Source of the DNA: Schaalia sp. HMT-172
GTDB taxonomy: Bacteria; Actinomycetota; Actinomycetes; Actinomycetales; Actinomycetaceae
Length of the DNA stretch: 64,000 nucleotides
Assembly: GCF_030644365.1 (NCBI RefSeq)
Contig: NZ_CP130058.1
Span: forward strand, 1 to 64,000
Direction: 5' to 3'
The translations under genes and the position numbers were made by a program. Below are positions 9,402 to 17,646 of the stretch, in pieces. Under the pieces are notes generated by a model. It did no database searches. It saw only the letters and a program-made list of their open reading frames with translations, and was not told where the DNA came from. The stretch's first letter is position 1, and each line of letters begins with the position of its first letter.

Positions 9402-11006
9402 ATGAGTACCCAGTCAGCTTCCCCGATCAACGGCCCCGTGACCGCGCAAAACGCCGGAACGACGGACATTCCTACCCTCATGGCGAACGCCACGAGGACG
9501 TTTGCGGCGCTCCCGCCCGCGATTATGGAACTCGGCACGATTTTCGACGAGGCCGGGGAGGAGCTCGCGCTCGTCGGCGGGCCCGTGCGCGACGCGTTCC
9601 TGGGGGTGACGCCACACGACTTCGACATGACGACCTCCGCGCGTCCCGAACGCACCGAGGAGCTTCTGGCCCAGTGGGGCAACGCGACCTGGGACATCGG
9701 CAAGGAGTTCGGAACGATTGGGGGTCGCCGAGGCGACCTGATTGTCGAGGTGACGACGTATCGCACCGACGAGTACGAGATTGGCTCGCGCAAGCCGGAG
9801 GTGACCTTCGGCGACACGCTCGAAGGCGACCTGACGCGCCGGGACTTCACGGTTAACGCCATGGCGATGCGCCTGCCGCAGATGGCCCTCGTCGACCCGT
9901 GCGGCGGCCTGGCGGACCTCGCGGACGGCAACCTGCGCACCCCCGTGTCCGCCGAGCAGTCCTTCGACGACGACCCGCTGCGCATCATGCGCGCCGCGCG
10001 CTTTAGCGCCCAGCTGGGCCTCGACGTCGACCTGGACGTCATGAACGCGATGGAGACCATGGCCTCGCGCCTGGACATCGTGTCCGCCGAGCGCATCCGC
10101 GCCGAGCTTGAGCGCCTCATCATCTCCCCCTACCCGCGCCGCGGCATCGAGCTGATGGTGCACACGGGCGTCGCCGACATCGTCCTGCCCGAGGTCGCCG
10201 CCCTCGTATCCACGGTCGACGAGCACAAGCGCCACAAGGACGTCTACGAGCACACCCTCACCGTCGTCGAGCAGGCCATGGACCTGGAGACCGGCCCGGA
10301 CGGCCCCGTCCCGGCCCCCGACTTCGTCCTGCGCTTCGCAGCCCTCATGCACGACGTCGGCAAGCCGGCGACGCGCCGCTTCGAGCCGAACGGCTCCGTG
10401 TCCTTCCACCACCACGAAATCGTGGGCGCGAAGATGACGCGCAAGCGCATGAAGGCCCTCCACTTCGACAAGGCGACGACCGAGGCCGTCTCCACCCTCG
10501 TTGCCCTGCACCTGCGCTTCCACGGCTACGGCGAGGCCGCCTGGTCCGACTCCGCGGTACGCCGCTACGTGGCCGACGCGGGCGACCTCCTCGAGCGTCT
10601 CCACCGCCTCACGCGCGCCGACTGCACGACCCGCAACCGCCGCAAGGCCAACTACCTGTCCGCCGCCTACGACGACCTGGAGGCGCGCATCGGGGCCCTG
10701 CGCGAGCAGGAGGAGCTCGACGCGATCCGCCCAGACCTCGACGGTGACCAGATCATGGACATCCTGGGGCTGCGCCCCTCGCGCGCCGTCAAGATCGCCC
10801 GCGACTACCTGCTGGAGCTGCGTATGGAGCGCGGACCGCTGGGCGAGGAGGCCGCCCGCGAGGCGCTCCTTAAGTGGTGGGCCTCGGAGGACGTGCGCGC
10901 CCTCGCCGAGGAATATCAGGCGCAGCAGGCCCGCTGGGAGGCCAAGGTCGCCGAGAAGAAGGCACGCAAGGCCGCCGCGAAGGCAGCCCGCGAGGCGCAG
11001 GACTAG
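9402..11006 (+). CDS. CCA tRNA nucleotidyltransferase / poly(A) polymerase family with HD domain
   Basis: 534 residues from ATG. N-terminal nucleotidyltransferase: ALVGGPVRDAFLG, the metal-binding HDFDMTT, and RRDFTVNAMAM. A tRNA-binding helical part follows (DPLRIMRAARFSAQLGL). The middle holds an HD phosphohydrolase domain (HTLTVVEQA ... LMHDVGKPATRRF ... HHHEIVG). The C terminus is a highly charged Lys/Ala/Glu helix. The enzyme adds or repairs the CCA end of tRNAs; the actinobacterial version is usually annotated pcnA or cca. The frame is open 51 codons further upstream, but that part overlaps the divergent NUDIX gene and is not family-like, so the ATG at 9402 is preferred. Confidence 0.93.
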   Translation: MSTQSASPINGPVTAQNAGTTDIPTLMANATRTFAALPPAIMELGTIFDEAGEELALVGGPVRDAFLGVTPHDFDMTTSARPERTEELLAQWGNATWDIGKEFGTIGGRRGDLIVEVTTYRTDEYEIGSRKPEVTFGDTLEGDLTRRDFTVNAMAMRLPQMALVDPCGGLADLADGNLRTPVSAEQSFDDDPLRIMRAARFSAQLGLDVDLDVMNAMETMASRLDIVSAERIRAELERLIISPYPRRGIELMVHTGVADIVLPEVAALVSTVDEHKRHKDVYEHTLTVVEQAMDLETGPDGPVPAPDFVLRFAALMHDVGKPATRRFEPNGSVSFHHHEIVGAKMTRKRMKALHFDKATTEAVSTLVALHLRFHGYGEAAWSDSAVRRYVADAGDLLERLHRLTRADCTTRNRRKANYLSAAYDDLEARIGALREQEELDAIRPDLDGDQIMDILGLRPSRAVKIARDYLLELRMERGPLGEEAAREALLKWWASEDVRALAEEYQAQQARWEAKVAEKKARKAAAKAAREAQD

Positions 11007-11151
11007 AGGCGCGGCGGGCCGCGAAAACGCGAGCGAACGGGGCCTTCGGCCCGGGAAGGGGCGACCATCGTCACGCCCGCGCACGGTGCGTGCCCACCTG
11101 CCACGGACGTACCCTGGTGACAATTAACCTATACGTGAGGAGAGTCCCCGC

Positions 11152-12618
11152 ATGAGCACGTTCACCCCCGAGAAGGCCTCCGCCGACATCGGCGTGTACG
11201 GCCTGGGAGTCATGGGCGCCAACCTCGCCCGCAACCTGGCCCGCAACGGCTACGCGACCGCCGTCTTCAACCGCACGCCCGCGCGCACCGACAAGCTCAT
11301 GGCCGAGCACGGCGACGAGGCGACCTTCGTCCCCGCGTCCACGCTCGAGGACTTCGTCGCCTCCCTGCGCACGCCGCGCGTCGCCATCATGATGGTCCAG
11401 GCCGGCCCCTCGACGGATGCCGTCATGGGCCAGCTCGCCGACCTCATGGACGAGGGCGACATTATCGTCGACTGCGGTAACTCCCTGTTTACCGACACGA
11501 TCCGCCGCGAAAAGTGGGCCGCCGAGCGCGGCCTGCACTTCGTGGGCGCGGGCGTGTCCGGCGGCGAGGAGGGCGCCCTGTGGGGCCCCTCCATCATGCC
11601 CGGCGGCACCCCCGCCTCCTACGATCGCCTCGGCCCCATGTTCGAGGCCATCGCTGGCACCTACGAGGGCGTGCCCTGCTGCACGTACATCGGCGCGAAC
11701 GGCGCCGGCCACTTCGTGAAGATGGTGCACAACGGCATCGAGTACGCGGACATGCAGGTCATCGCTGAGGCCTACACCCTCCTGCGCGAGGGCCTGGGTG
11801 CCAGCCCGGCCGAGATCGCCGACATCTTCGCCGCCTGGAACGAGGGTGAGCTCAACTCCTACCTCATGGAGATCACCGTCGAGGTCCTGCGTCAGGTGGA
11901 CGCCGAGACCGGCACGCCCCTCGTCGACCTCATCGTGGACGCTGCCTCGCAGAAGGGAACCGGCAAGTGGACGGTGCAGACCGCCCTCGACCTGGCCGTC
12001 CCCGTCACCGCGATCGGCGAGGCGACCTTCGCGCGCGGCGCGTCCTCCGAGCCCGCCCAGCGCGCGGCCGGCCAGGCGCTCGCGGGCAACGCCACCCCAC
12101 TCGTCATCGAGTCGGACGAGGCACGGGCCGCGTTCATCGAGGACGTGCGCCAGGCGCTGTTCGCCTCCAAGATCGTCGCCTACTCGCAGGGCTTCGACGA
12201 GATCGAGGCGGGCGCGAAGGAATACGAGTGGGGCATCGACAAGGGCGCCCTGGCTCGCATCTGGCGCGCGGGCTGCATCATCCGCGCCGCCTTCCTCGAC
12301 GACATCACGCGTGCCTACGAGGCCGACCCCGACCTGCCGCTGCTGCTGGCCGCCGAGCCCTTCGCGACCCGCTTCCAGGAGTGCACGCCCGCGCTGCGCC
12401 GCGTCGTGGCTCAGGCGGCCCTCGCGGGCGTTCCGATACCCGTGTTCGCCTCCTCCTTGGCCTACTTCGACCAGATCCGCGCGACACGCCTTCCCGCGGC
12501 CCTCATCCAGGGTCAGCGTGACTTCTTCGGCTCGCATACCTACCACCGGGTCGATAAGGAAGGTGTTTTCCATACTCTCTGGGCCGCCCCCGGGCGTCCC
12601 GAGGAGCAGTGGTCCTAA
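11152..12618 (+). CDS. gnd: 6-phosphogluconate dehydrogenase, decarboxylating
   Basis: 488 residues. Rossmann motif GVYGLGVMGANLARNLARNG, the substrate signature GVSGGEEGALWGPSIMPGG, and the catalytic region FVKMVHNGIEYADMQ are all intact. Converts 6-phosphogluconate to ribulose 5-phosphate plus CO2 in the oxidative pentose phosphate pathway, yielding NADPH. Length is that of the long GndA-type enzymes. The ATG has GAGGAGAG upstream and a possible -10 (TATACG at 11130-11135). In many actinobacteria gnd lies near dnaN close to the origin, in keeping with other origin-side genes here. A hairpin terminator follows. Confidence 0.95.
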   Translation: MSTFTPEKASADIGVYGLGVMGANLARNLARNGYATAVFNRTPARTDKLMAEHGDEATFVPASTLEDFVASLRTPRVAIMMVQAGPSTDAVMGQLADLMDEGDIIVDCGNSLFTDTIRREKWAAERGLHFVGAGVSGGEEGALWGPSIMPGGTPASYDRLGPMFEAIAGTYEGVPCCTYIGANGAGHFVKMVHNGIEYADMQVIAEAYTLLREGLGASPAEIADIFAAWNEGELNSYLMEITVEVLRQVDAETGTPLVDLIVDAASQKGTGKWTVQTALDLAVPVTAIGEATFARGASSEPAQRAAGQALAGNATPLVIESDEARAAFIEDVRQALFASKIVAYSQGFDEIEAGAKEYEWGIDKGALARIWRAGCIIRAAFLDDITRAYEADPDLPLLLAAEPFATRFQECTPALRRVVAQAALAGVPIPVFASSLAYFDQIRATRLPAALIQGQRDFFGSHTYHRVDKEGVFHTLWAAPGRPEEQWS

Positions 12619-12643
12619 TACGACCTCACTGAAGGACCGCTGG

Positions 12644-12683
12644 CAGGGGGGTGAGTGCGCCGCAACGCGCACCCACCCCCCTG
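12644..12683 (+). terminator. Terminator hairpin after gnd
   Basis: An inverted repeat (CAGGGGGGTG ... CACCCCCCTG type, with one unpaired base) spans 12644-12683 and is followed by a T-rich run (tgtttgtatt). Confidence 0.7.
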
Positions 12684-12763
12684 TGTTTGTATTCATACTT
12701 TGGGGTTCTTTCAGGAAACATGGTTAACCTAGGGGTACAACAATCCGCTGAAAGGGCGAACAC

Positions 12764-15124
12764 GTGGCGACTAGCAACGGAAAATCCAGCTGGAACGACA
12801 TCGTCGAACCGGACAAGCACAGCGCGTCCGGGCGGGACTCCCTGCCCTCGCGACGCTCGTCGCGCTCCTCGAGGAAGGCCGCCAAGGCCTCGTCGAGTGA
12901 CAAGAAGCGTCCCGCGAAGAAGCGTTTCCGCTGGGTCAAGCGCATTGGCTTCGGAATCCTGACCATCTTCCTGGGTATCTTCATCGCAGGCATGGCCGTG
13001 TTCCTGTACCTGTACAACACGCTGAGCATCCCCGCGCCGGATGACCTGGCGCTCGCGCAGAAGACCACCGTCTACTACTCGGATGGCACTACCGAGATGG
13101 GCACCCTCGGCGACATCAACAGGCAGATCATCGACACGACGACCCTGCCCGACTATGTGCCCAGGACGATCGTCGCCTCCGAGGACCGCACGTTCTACAC
13201 GAACAACGGCGTCGACCTGAAGGGCATCTTCCGTGCCCTCGTCAACAACCTGCGCGGCGGCGCGCGCCAGGGTGGTTCGACCCTGACGCAGCAGTACGTT
13301 GAGCGCTACTACATGGGCGAGACCACGTCGTACACGGGCAAGCTCAAGGAAGCGGTCTTGGCGATTAAGATCAACCGCGAGAAGTCCAAGGACGAGGTCA
13401 TCGGCGCGTACATGAACACGATCTACTTCGGTCGTGGCGCCTACGGTATTGACGCGGCCGCGCAGGCCTACTTCGGCCACGGCGCCAATCAGCTGACGCT
13501 GTCCGAGTCTGCACTGTTGGCCGCCGTCATTCCCGCGCCTTCCGCGTGGGATCCCGCCGTGAACCCGGATAAGGCGAAGGAGCGTTGGGAACGTGACCTG
13601 AACCTTATGGTCGAGGACGGGTGGCTGAGCCAATCCGAGCGTGACGCCGCCGTGTTCCCCGAGACGATCGACCCCGACACGCTCAATAGCGCGTCGATGA
13701 CGGGTACGAACGGCTACCTGATGGCCCAGGTTAAGGAGGAGCTGCTGGCCTCCGGACAGTTCGACGAGGACAGGATCGGCCAGGGTGGCCTGCGTATCAC
13801 CTCCACGATCGACAAGGAGCACCAGGAGCAGGCTGTCGCCGCCGCCGAGGGCATGAACGAGGTCGATGGCTGGGATCCCACGTACCAGCACGTCGCCCTG
13901 TCGTCGATGGATCCTGAGACGGGCGAGATCCTCGCCGAGTATGCGGGCGCCGACTACGAGAAGCGCCAGCAGAACGCGGTGACGCAGGATATCGCGATGG
14001 CGGGTTCTTCCTTCAAGCCGTTCGCGCTCCTGGCGAACGCGCGCCTGGGTGGCACGGTGTACGACACCTATTCGGGTAAGTCGCCGCAGTACTTCCGAGG
14101 CATGGGGACCCCCGTGTCGAATGACGGTGGCTATTCTTTCGGCAACGTCACCCTCGTGAAGGCGACCGCGTACTCGATGAACACGGTGTTCGTGGGACTC
14201 AATGATGACGTGGAGCCGGAGAATACGATGAAGGCCGCGATCGACGCGGGCATCCCCGAGGACACGGTGGGCTTGAACGATGAGCTCCTCAACGTGCTGG
14301 GCCCCTCTTCGCCGCACAACATCGACTTGGCGACCGCGTACTCGACGATCGCGAACGGTGGCCAGCGCGTCACTCCGCACATTGTGAAGAAGGTTGAGGA
14401 TTCCAACAACAAGCTCGTGTACTCGGGTGACGTTGAGCCCACGCGCGTCTTCGATGTCGAGGAGGTCTCGTCGATCATGCCGGCCCTCGAGGCAGTCACG
14501 AAGGGTGATGGCACGGCTAACCGCGTCGACAATTCGATCGCGCGCCTGGTGACCGCGGGCAAGACCGGTACCTCTTCGGACCAGCTGTCCGCGCAGTTCA
14601 TCGGTTTCGTGCCCGGCATGGTGACCGCCGTGTCGATGTACCAGTCGGATGCTGATGGTAACTCTGTGCCCTTGGATGACGTGGGTGGCCTGGATCAGTT
14701 CCACGGCGGCGACTGGCCGGTGGACGTGTGGATCGACTACATGAAGCCGGCGACCGCGGACCTGCCGGGCGATGACTTCCCGTGGAAGGTCGAGTCGAAC
14801 CGCAAGGTCCAGAACAACGCTCCGACGCCCGTGCCGACCGCGACGAGCGAGGCCCCGCAGTCCTCGTCCGAGCCGACTGCGACGCCGACCCCCGAGGCGA
14901 CCCCCTCGGCTGAGCCGACGAAGGAGTCCGACGAGGACGGCAACACCGGCGGCGGTAACGGCGGCAACACCGGCGGCGGGAATCATAACGGCGGCGGGAA
15001 CAACGGCGGCGGCAATAACAACGGCGGCGGCAATAACAACGGCGGCGGGAATACCGGCGGCGGCAATAACACCGGCGGCGGGAACAACGGCGGCGGCAAC
15101 AATAACGGCGGCCGAAGAAACTAG
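12764..15124 (+). CDS. Bifunctional class A penicillin-binding protein with Gly/Asn-rich tail
   Basis: 786 residues from a GTG with GAAAGGG upstream. A basic, Ser-rich cytoplasmic head of ~65 residues, one membrane helix (RIGFGILTIFLGIFIAGMAV), then a GT51 glycosyltransferase domain (EDRTFYTNNGVDL with catalytic Glu near residue 140; RQGGSTLTQQY) and a transpeptidase domain with SxxK (AGSSFKPF, Ser ~415), SxN (YSMN) and KTG (AGKTGTS, Lys ~600). It polymerises and cross-links peptidoglycan outside the membrane. The tail is Pro/Thr-rich and then ~55 residues of GGGN/GGGNN repeats, unusual for PonA-type proteins. It resembles ponA1 of the rpsF neighbourhood in other actinobacteria. Confidence 0.95.
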   Translation: MATSNGKSSWNDIVEPDKHSASGRDSLPSRRSSRSSRKAAKASSSDKKRPAKKRFRWVKRIGFGILTIFLGIFIAGMAVFLYLYNTLSIPAPDDLALAQKTTVYYSDGTTEMGTLGDINRQIIDTTTLPDYVPRTIVASEDRTFYTNNGVDLKGIFRALVNNLRGGARQGGSTLTQQYVERYYMGETTSYTGKLKEAVLAIKINREKSKDEVIGAYMNTIYFGRGAYGIDAAAQAYFGHGANQLTLSESALLAAVIPAPSAWDPAVNPDKAKERWERDLNLMVEDGWLSQSERDAAVFPETIDPDTLNSASMTGTNGYLMAQVKEELLASGQFDEDRIGQGGLRITSTIDKEHQEQAVAAAEGMNEVDGWDPTYQHVALSSMDPETGEILAEYAGADYEKRQQNAVTQDIAMAGSSFKPFALLANARLGGTVYDTYSGKSPQYFRGMGTPVSNDGGYSFGNVTLVKATAYSMNTVFVGLNDDVEPENTMKAAIDAGIPEDTVGLNDELLNVLGPSSPHNIDLATAYSTIANGGQRVTPHIVKKVEDSNNKLVYSGDVEPTRVFDVEEVSSIMPALEAVTKGDGTANRVDNSIARLVTAGKTGTSSDQLSAQFIGFVPGMVTAVSMYQSDADGNSVPLDDVGGLDQFHGGDWPVDVWIDYMKPATADLPGDDFPWKVESNRKVQNNAPTPVPTATSEAPQSSSEPTATPTPEATPSAEPTKESDEDGNTGGGNGGNTGGGNHNGGGNNGGGNNNGGGNNNGGGNTGGGNNTGGGNNGGGNNNGGRRN
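14941..15120 (+). repeat. Coding repeat for Gly-Gly-Gly-Asn tail of the penicillin-binding protein
   Basis: Tandem 12-15 bp units of the type GGCGGCGGSAAYAAC. Their near-identity suggests recent expansion by slippage; length is likely to vary between strains. Confidence 0.8.
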
Positions 15125-15155
15125 CCGCGCGTCCTAGCGCCGCCTCGCTGCGATG

Positions 15156-15190
15156 GTGCGGGCCCCGAGGAGGATCCTCGGGGCCCGCAC
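15156..15190 (+). terminator. Terminator hairpin after the penicillin-binding protein gene
   Basis: Perfect 15-bp stem (15156-15170 with 15176-15190) around a 5-base loop. Confidence 0.7.
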
Positions 15191-15591
15191 TGTGTGCGGA
15201 GAGGCTCGCGCGTTGGGGAGAGGTCTCGGGCCTTCATGTTGCTGGTGCGTGTTTATCGCCGCGTGCGTCGCGCTGGAATGCCCTGTGCGTGTGCTCTGCG
15301 AGCGCTGAACAGTGCCGTGCGCCGATCCTTGTCGCGGTAGCTGGTTCACGCCGTGCACGCGGATAGGAAATGACGATCCGGATAGGTTATGAACATCCGG
15401 ATAGCTTAATAACCTATCCGCAAGTGAATAACCTATCCCTATCTGCACAACCTATCCGCGTAGAAACCAATGCGAGTGGCTCCCTGCCCGACCGTGCTCC
15501 TCGTGACGCCCTGAACGGCCCGTCAGGCCCAGCATGACATGCTGGGGCCCAGCACTCCCAGAGCTCACAGCAGGCTCAGTGGGCATAGCAC
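15191..15591. other. Gene-free interval between convergent penicillin-binding protein and rplI genes
   Basis: Contains the second GGATAG/CTATCC array (15361-15457) and a small inverted repeat (CCCAGCAT/ATGCTGGG near 15528-15546). No supported reading frame. Confidence 0.6.
15361..15457. repeat. Six-unit GGATAG/CTATCC array, second copy
   Basis: GGATAG starts at 15361, 15380 and 15399; CTATCC starts at 15414, 15433 and 15452. Intervals (19, 19, 15, 19, 19) are identical to those of the array at 608-704. The central 21 bp, read on the opposite strand, match the centre of the first array at 20 of 21 positions, so the two arrays are related but inverted relative to each other. Confidence 0.87.
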
Positions 15592-15629
15592 AGGGGTGGC
15601 CCCCGCTCGCATGAGCGGGGGCCACCCCT
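15592..15629 (-). terminator. Terminator hairpin after rplI
   Basis: Perfect 17-bp stem (15592-15608 with 15613-15629) and GCAT loop, 28 bp beyond the rplI stop. Confidence 0.75.
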
Positions 15630-15656
15630 TCAGCATTCAACCGATGCGTGAAGCCG

Positions 15657-16115
15657 TCACTTCGTGGCGATAACGCGAACCTTCAGGGTCGCGGACACCT
15701 CGGGGTGCAGGCCGACGGTCACCGTGTAGTCGCCGGCAGCCTTGATGGGCGAGGCGATGATGACGCGACGACGGTCGATGGTCTGGCCCAGCTGCTCCTT
15801 GACCGCGTCAGCGATCGTCGCAGCGGAGATAGCGCCGAAGAGACGACCGGAGGTGCCGACCTTGCCGGACACCTCGACGACGGCGGCCTGCAGGGCGTCG
15901 CGCACGACGCGGGCGTCGTCGATCGTGGCGATCTCGTGACGACGGCGGGCAGCGGCGATCTGGTCGATCTGCTTCTGGGCGCCAGCGGTCCACTTGGCGG
16001 CGAAGCCGCGGGGGACCAGGTAGTTGCGGGCGTAGCCAGCCTTGACCTCGACGACCTCGCCGGCGTGGCCGAGGTTGGGGACGTCGTGGGTGAGGATCAG
16101 TTTCGTGGTAGCCAT
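15657..16115 (-). CDS. rplI: 50S ribosomal protein L9
   Basis: 152 residues. The N-terminal RNA-binding half has the family signature (KLILTHDVPNLGHAGEVVEV, KAGYARNYLVPRGFA), then the long connecting helix and the C-terminal domain (RLFGAISAATIADAV, VTVGLHPEVSATLKVRVI). It binds 23S rRNA domain V and projects from the L1 side of the ribosome. Last gene of the rpsF-ssb-rpsR-rplI operon, whose order is conserved in most bacteria. Confidence 0.97.
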   Translation of the reverse strand: MATTKLILTHDVPNLGHAGEVVEVKAGYARNYLVPRGFAAKWTAGAQKQIDQIAAARRRHEIATIDDARVVRDALQAAVVEVSGKVGTSGRLFGAISAATIADAVKEQLGQTIDRRRVIIASPIKAAGDYTVTVGLHPEVSATLKVRVIATK

Positions 16116-16136
16116 ATCAGCTGTGTCCTTCCCTTA

Positions 16137-16379
16137 TCAGCGGCCGGTCGTGGAGTAGGGCAGCAGAGCCATCTCACGCGCGTTCTTGACGGCGCGAGCA
16201 ATCTTGCGCTGCTCCTGCGTGGAAACACCGGTCACGCGGCGGGCGCGGATCTTGCCGCGGTCCGAGATGAACTTGCGCAGCAGGGCGGTGTCCTTGTAGT
16301 CGATCTTGTCGATCTTGGCCGACTTCAGCGGGTTGGCCTTCTTCTTGATGGGCTTGTTGCGAAGTTGGGGCTTCGCCAT
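16137..16379 (-). CDS. rpsR: 30S ribosomal protein S18
   Basis: 80 residues with the S18 core ([46 protein letters not shown]). The N-terminal cysteines that bind zinc in one class of S18 proteins are absent, so this is the zinc-independent type. S18 forms a heterodimer with S6 on the platform of the 30S subunit; both genes share this operon. Confidence 0.96.
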   Translation of the reverse strand: MAKPQLRNKPIKKKANPLKSAKIDKIDYKDTALLRKFISDRGKIRARRVTGVSTQEQRKIARAVKNAREMALLPYSTTGR

Positions 16380-16473
16380 GATGGTCTCCTAGTGAATCCG
16401 GGCGGGTCATCCCGCCCCAAGCGTGGTGTCTTCGACGTGGCGCCATCCGGCGCGAGAGCCGGGGCGCGCGACT

Positions 16474-17058
16474 TTAGAACGGGGGCTCGTCGCCGAAGGA
16501 CGTGGAGCCGCCGGAAGGGGCGCTGCGCCACGGGTCCTCGGGGGAGCCGCCGGTCGGTGCGCCGTAGTTGGCACCGCCCTGGCCGTATCCACCCTGGCCG
16601 CCGCCGTAACCGCCGCCGCCCTGGGGGGCTGCCTGCTGGTAGCCGCCCTGCTGCTGGCCGCGGTTGTCGGACTGGTAGCCGCCACCACCGCTGGGGGTGG
16701 TGCGGGTGACCTGCGCGCGTGCGCGACGCAGGGAGGGGCCGACCTCGTCGACCTGCAGCTCAACGACCGTGCGACGTTCACCCTGCTGGGTGTCGTACGA
16801 GCGCTGGGTGAGGCGACCCTGAACGATGACGCGCATACCCTTGCGCAGCGACTCGGCGACGTTCTCAGCGGTGTCGCGCCACACGGAGCAGCGCATGAAG
16901 AGAGTGTCGCCGTCGCGCCACTCGCCGGCGTTACGGTCGTAGGTTCGCGGGGTGGAGGCCACCGTGAAATCGGCGACTGCGGCACCGGACTGCGTCCAAC
17001 GCAGCTCGGGGTCAGCGGTCAGGTTACCGATGACTGTGATGACGGTATCTCCGGCCAT
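16474..17058 (-). CDS. ssb: Single-stranded DNA-binding protein
   Basis: 194 residues: an OB-fold ([53 protein letters not shown]), a Gly/Gln-rich linker, and the acidic tip DEPPF that recruits replication and repair partners. Lies between rpsF and rpsR. The glycine-rich linker is long, as in other actinobacterial SSB proteins. Confidence 0.97.
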   Translation of the reverse strand: MAGDTVITVIGNLTADPELRWTQSGAAVADFTVASTPRTYDRNAGEWRDGDTLFMRCSVWRDTAENVAESLRKGMRVIVQGRLTQRSYDTQQGERRTVVELQVDEVGPSLRRARAQVTRTTPSGGGGYQSDNRGQQQGGYQQAAPQGGGGYGGGQGGYGQGGANYGAPTGGSPEDPWRSAPSGGSTSFGDEPPF

Positions 17059-17090
17059 GTCGGCTCCTCGGGCTTAGGGGTGGTGTCGGC

Positions 17091-17381
17091 TCAGTGAGCG
17101 TCGGGGCGCAGGAGCTTCGTGCGGAGAATGGTCTCGTCGATGCCCATGCGGCGGTTGATCTCAAGAGCGACCTCGGGGGTCGTGGTCATGTCGATGACGA
17201 CGTAGATGCCCTCAGAACGCTTGAGGATGTCGTAAGCAAGGCGACGCTTGCCCCAGATATCAACGTTCTCGACGGATCCGCCGTTGGCAGCCACGGGCGC
17301 CAGGTACTTCTCCATCGTGGGGGCGACGGTGCGCTCGTCGATCGAAGGATCGAGGATCACCATCAGTTCGTAGTTACGCAC
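17091..17381 (-). CDS. rpsF: 30S ribosomal protein S6
   Basis: 96 residues (RNYELMVILDP, EGIYVVIDMTT). Two in-frame GTG codons compete as start. The upstream one (17393) is inside the AGGAGG ribosome-binding sequence itself, so it cannot be used efficiently; the GTG at 17381, 11 bases behind the AGGAGG, gives the usual S6 N terminus MRNYEL and is chosen. First gene of the rpsF-ssb-rpsR-rplI operon. S6 pairs with S18 in the ribosome and, in several bacteria, the pair binds the operon leader. Confidence 0.95.
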   Translation of the reverse strand: MRNYELMVILDPSIDERTVAPTMEKYLAPVAANGGSVENVDIWGKRRLAYDILKRSEGIYVVIDMTTTPEVALEINRRMGIDETILRTKLLRPDAH

Positions 17382-17410
17382 GTTGGTTCCCACCTCCTAT
17401 GGTCTTTACG

Positions 17411-17429
17411 GTCACGGACGGTCCGTGAC
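17411..17429 (-). promoter_or_regulatory. 19-bp odd palindrome in the rpsF leader
   Basis: GTCACGGAC-G-GTCCGTGAC is a perfect 9-bp inverted repeat around one base, 30 bp upstream of the rpsF start. It could be a regulator's operator or part of an S6:S18 autoregulatory leader; the sequence does not decide. Confidence 0.45.
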
Positions 17430-17560
17430 AGGAGGGCGTTGCGTATGGCCCCGGGGGGCCTGCTGGACCGGCCGCGGGTGCGGATAGTCCAGCTGCCCAG
17501 TCTACACGGGTGGGTGCGGCTTCGCCAGGGCATGTCCCGTCGCGTTTCGGGGATCGCGGC

Positions 17561-17638
17561 ACGAGGCCGTGGCCGGCTCGTCGGGGCGCCCAGGCGAGCG
17601 GAACCGGGCGCGGTGGCCCGGGCCGGCCCCGGCCTCGT
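17561..17638 (-). terminator. Inverted pair of the dispersed 14-mer, probable terminator of the MATE gene
   Basis: 17561-17576 and 17623-17638 are complementary at 15 of 16 positions. The left arm is an exact ACGAGGCCGTGGCC; the right arm carries the C variant (GGCCCCGGCCTCGT). It starts 9 bp past the MATE stop codon. Confidence 0.55.
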
Positions 17639-17646
17639 AAGTCGGG

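Noticed and set aside
608-15457. Reading the 19-bp arrays as CRISPR
   Set aside because: The repeated word is only 6-11 bp, orientation flips in the middle, and there are only six units with no cas genes.
17382-17393. GTG at 17393 as rpsF start
   Set aside because: It is part of the AGGAGG ribosome-binding sequence and would add four residues not typical of S6.
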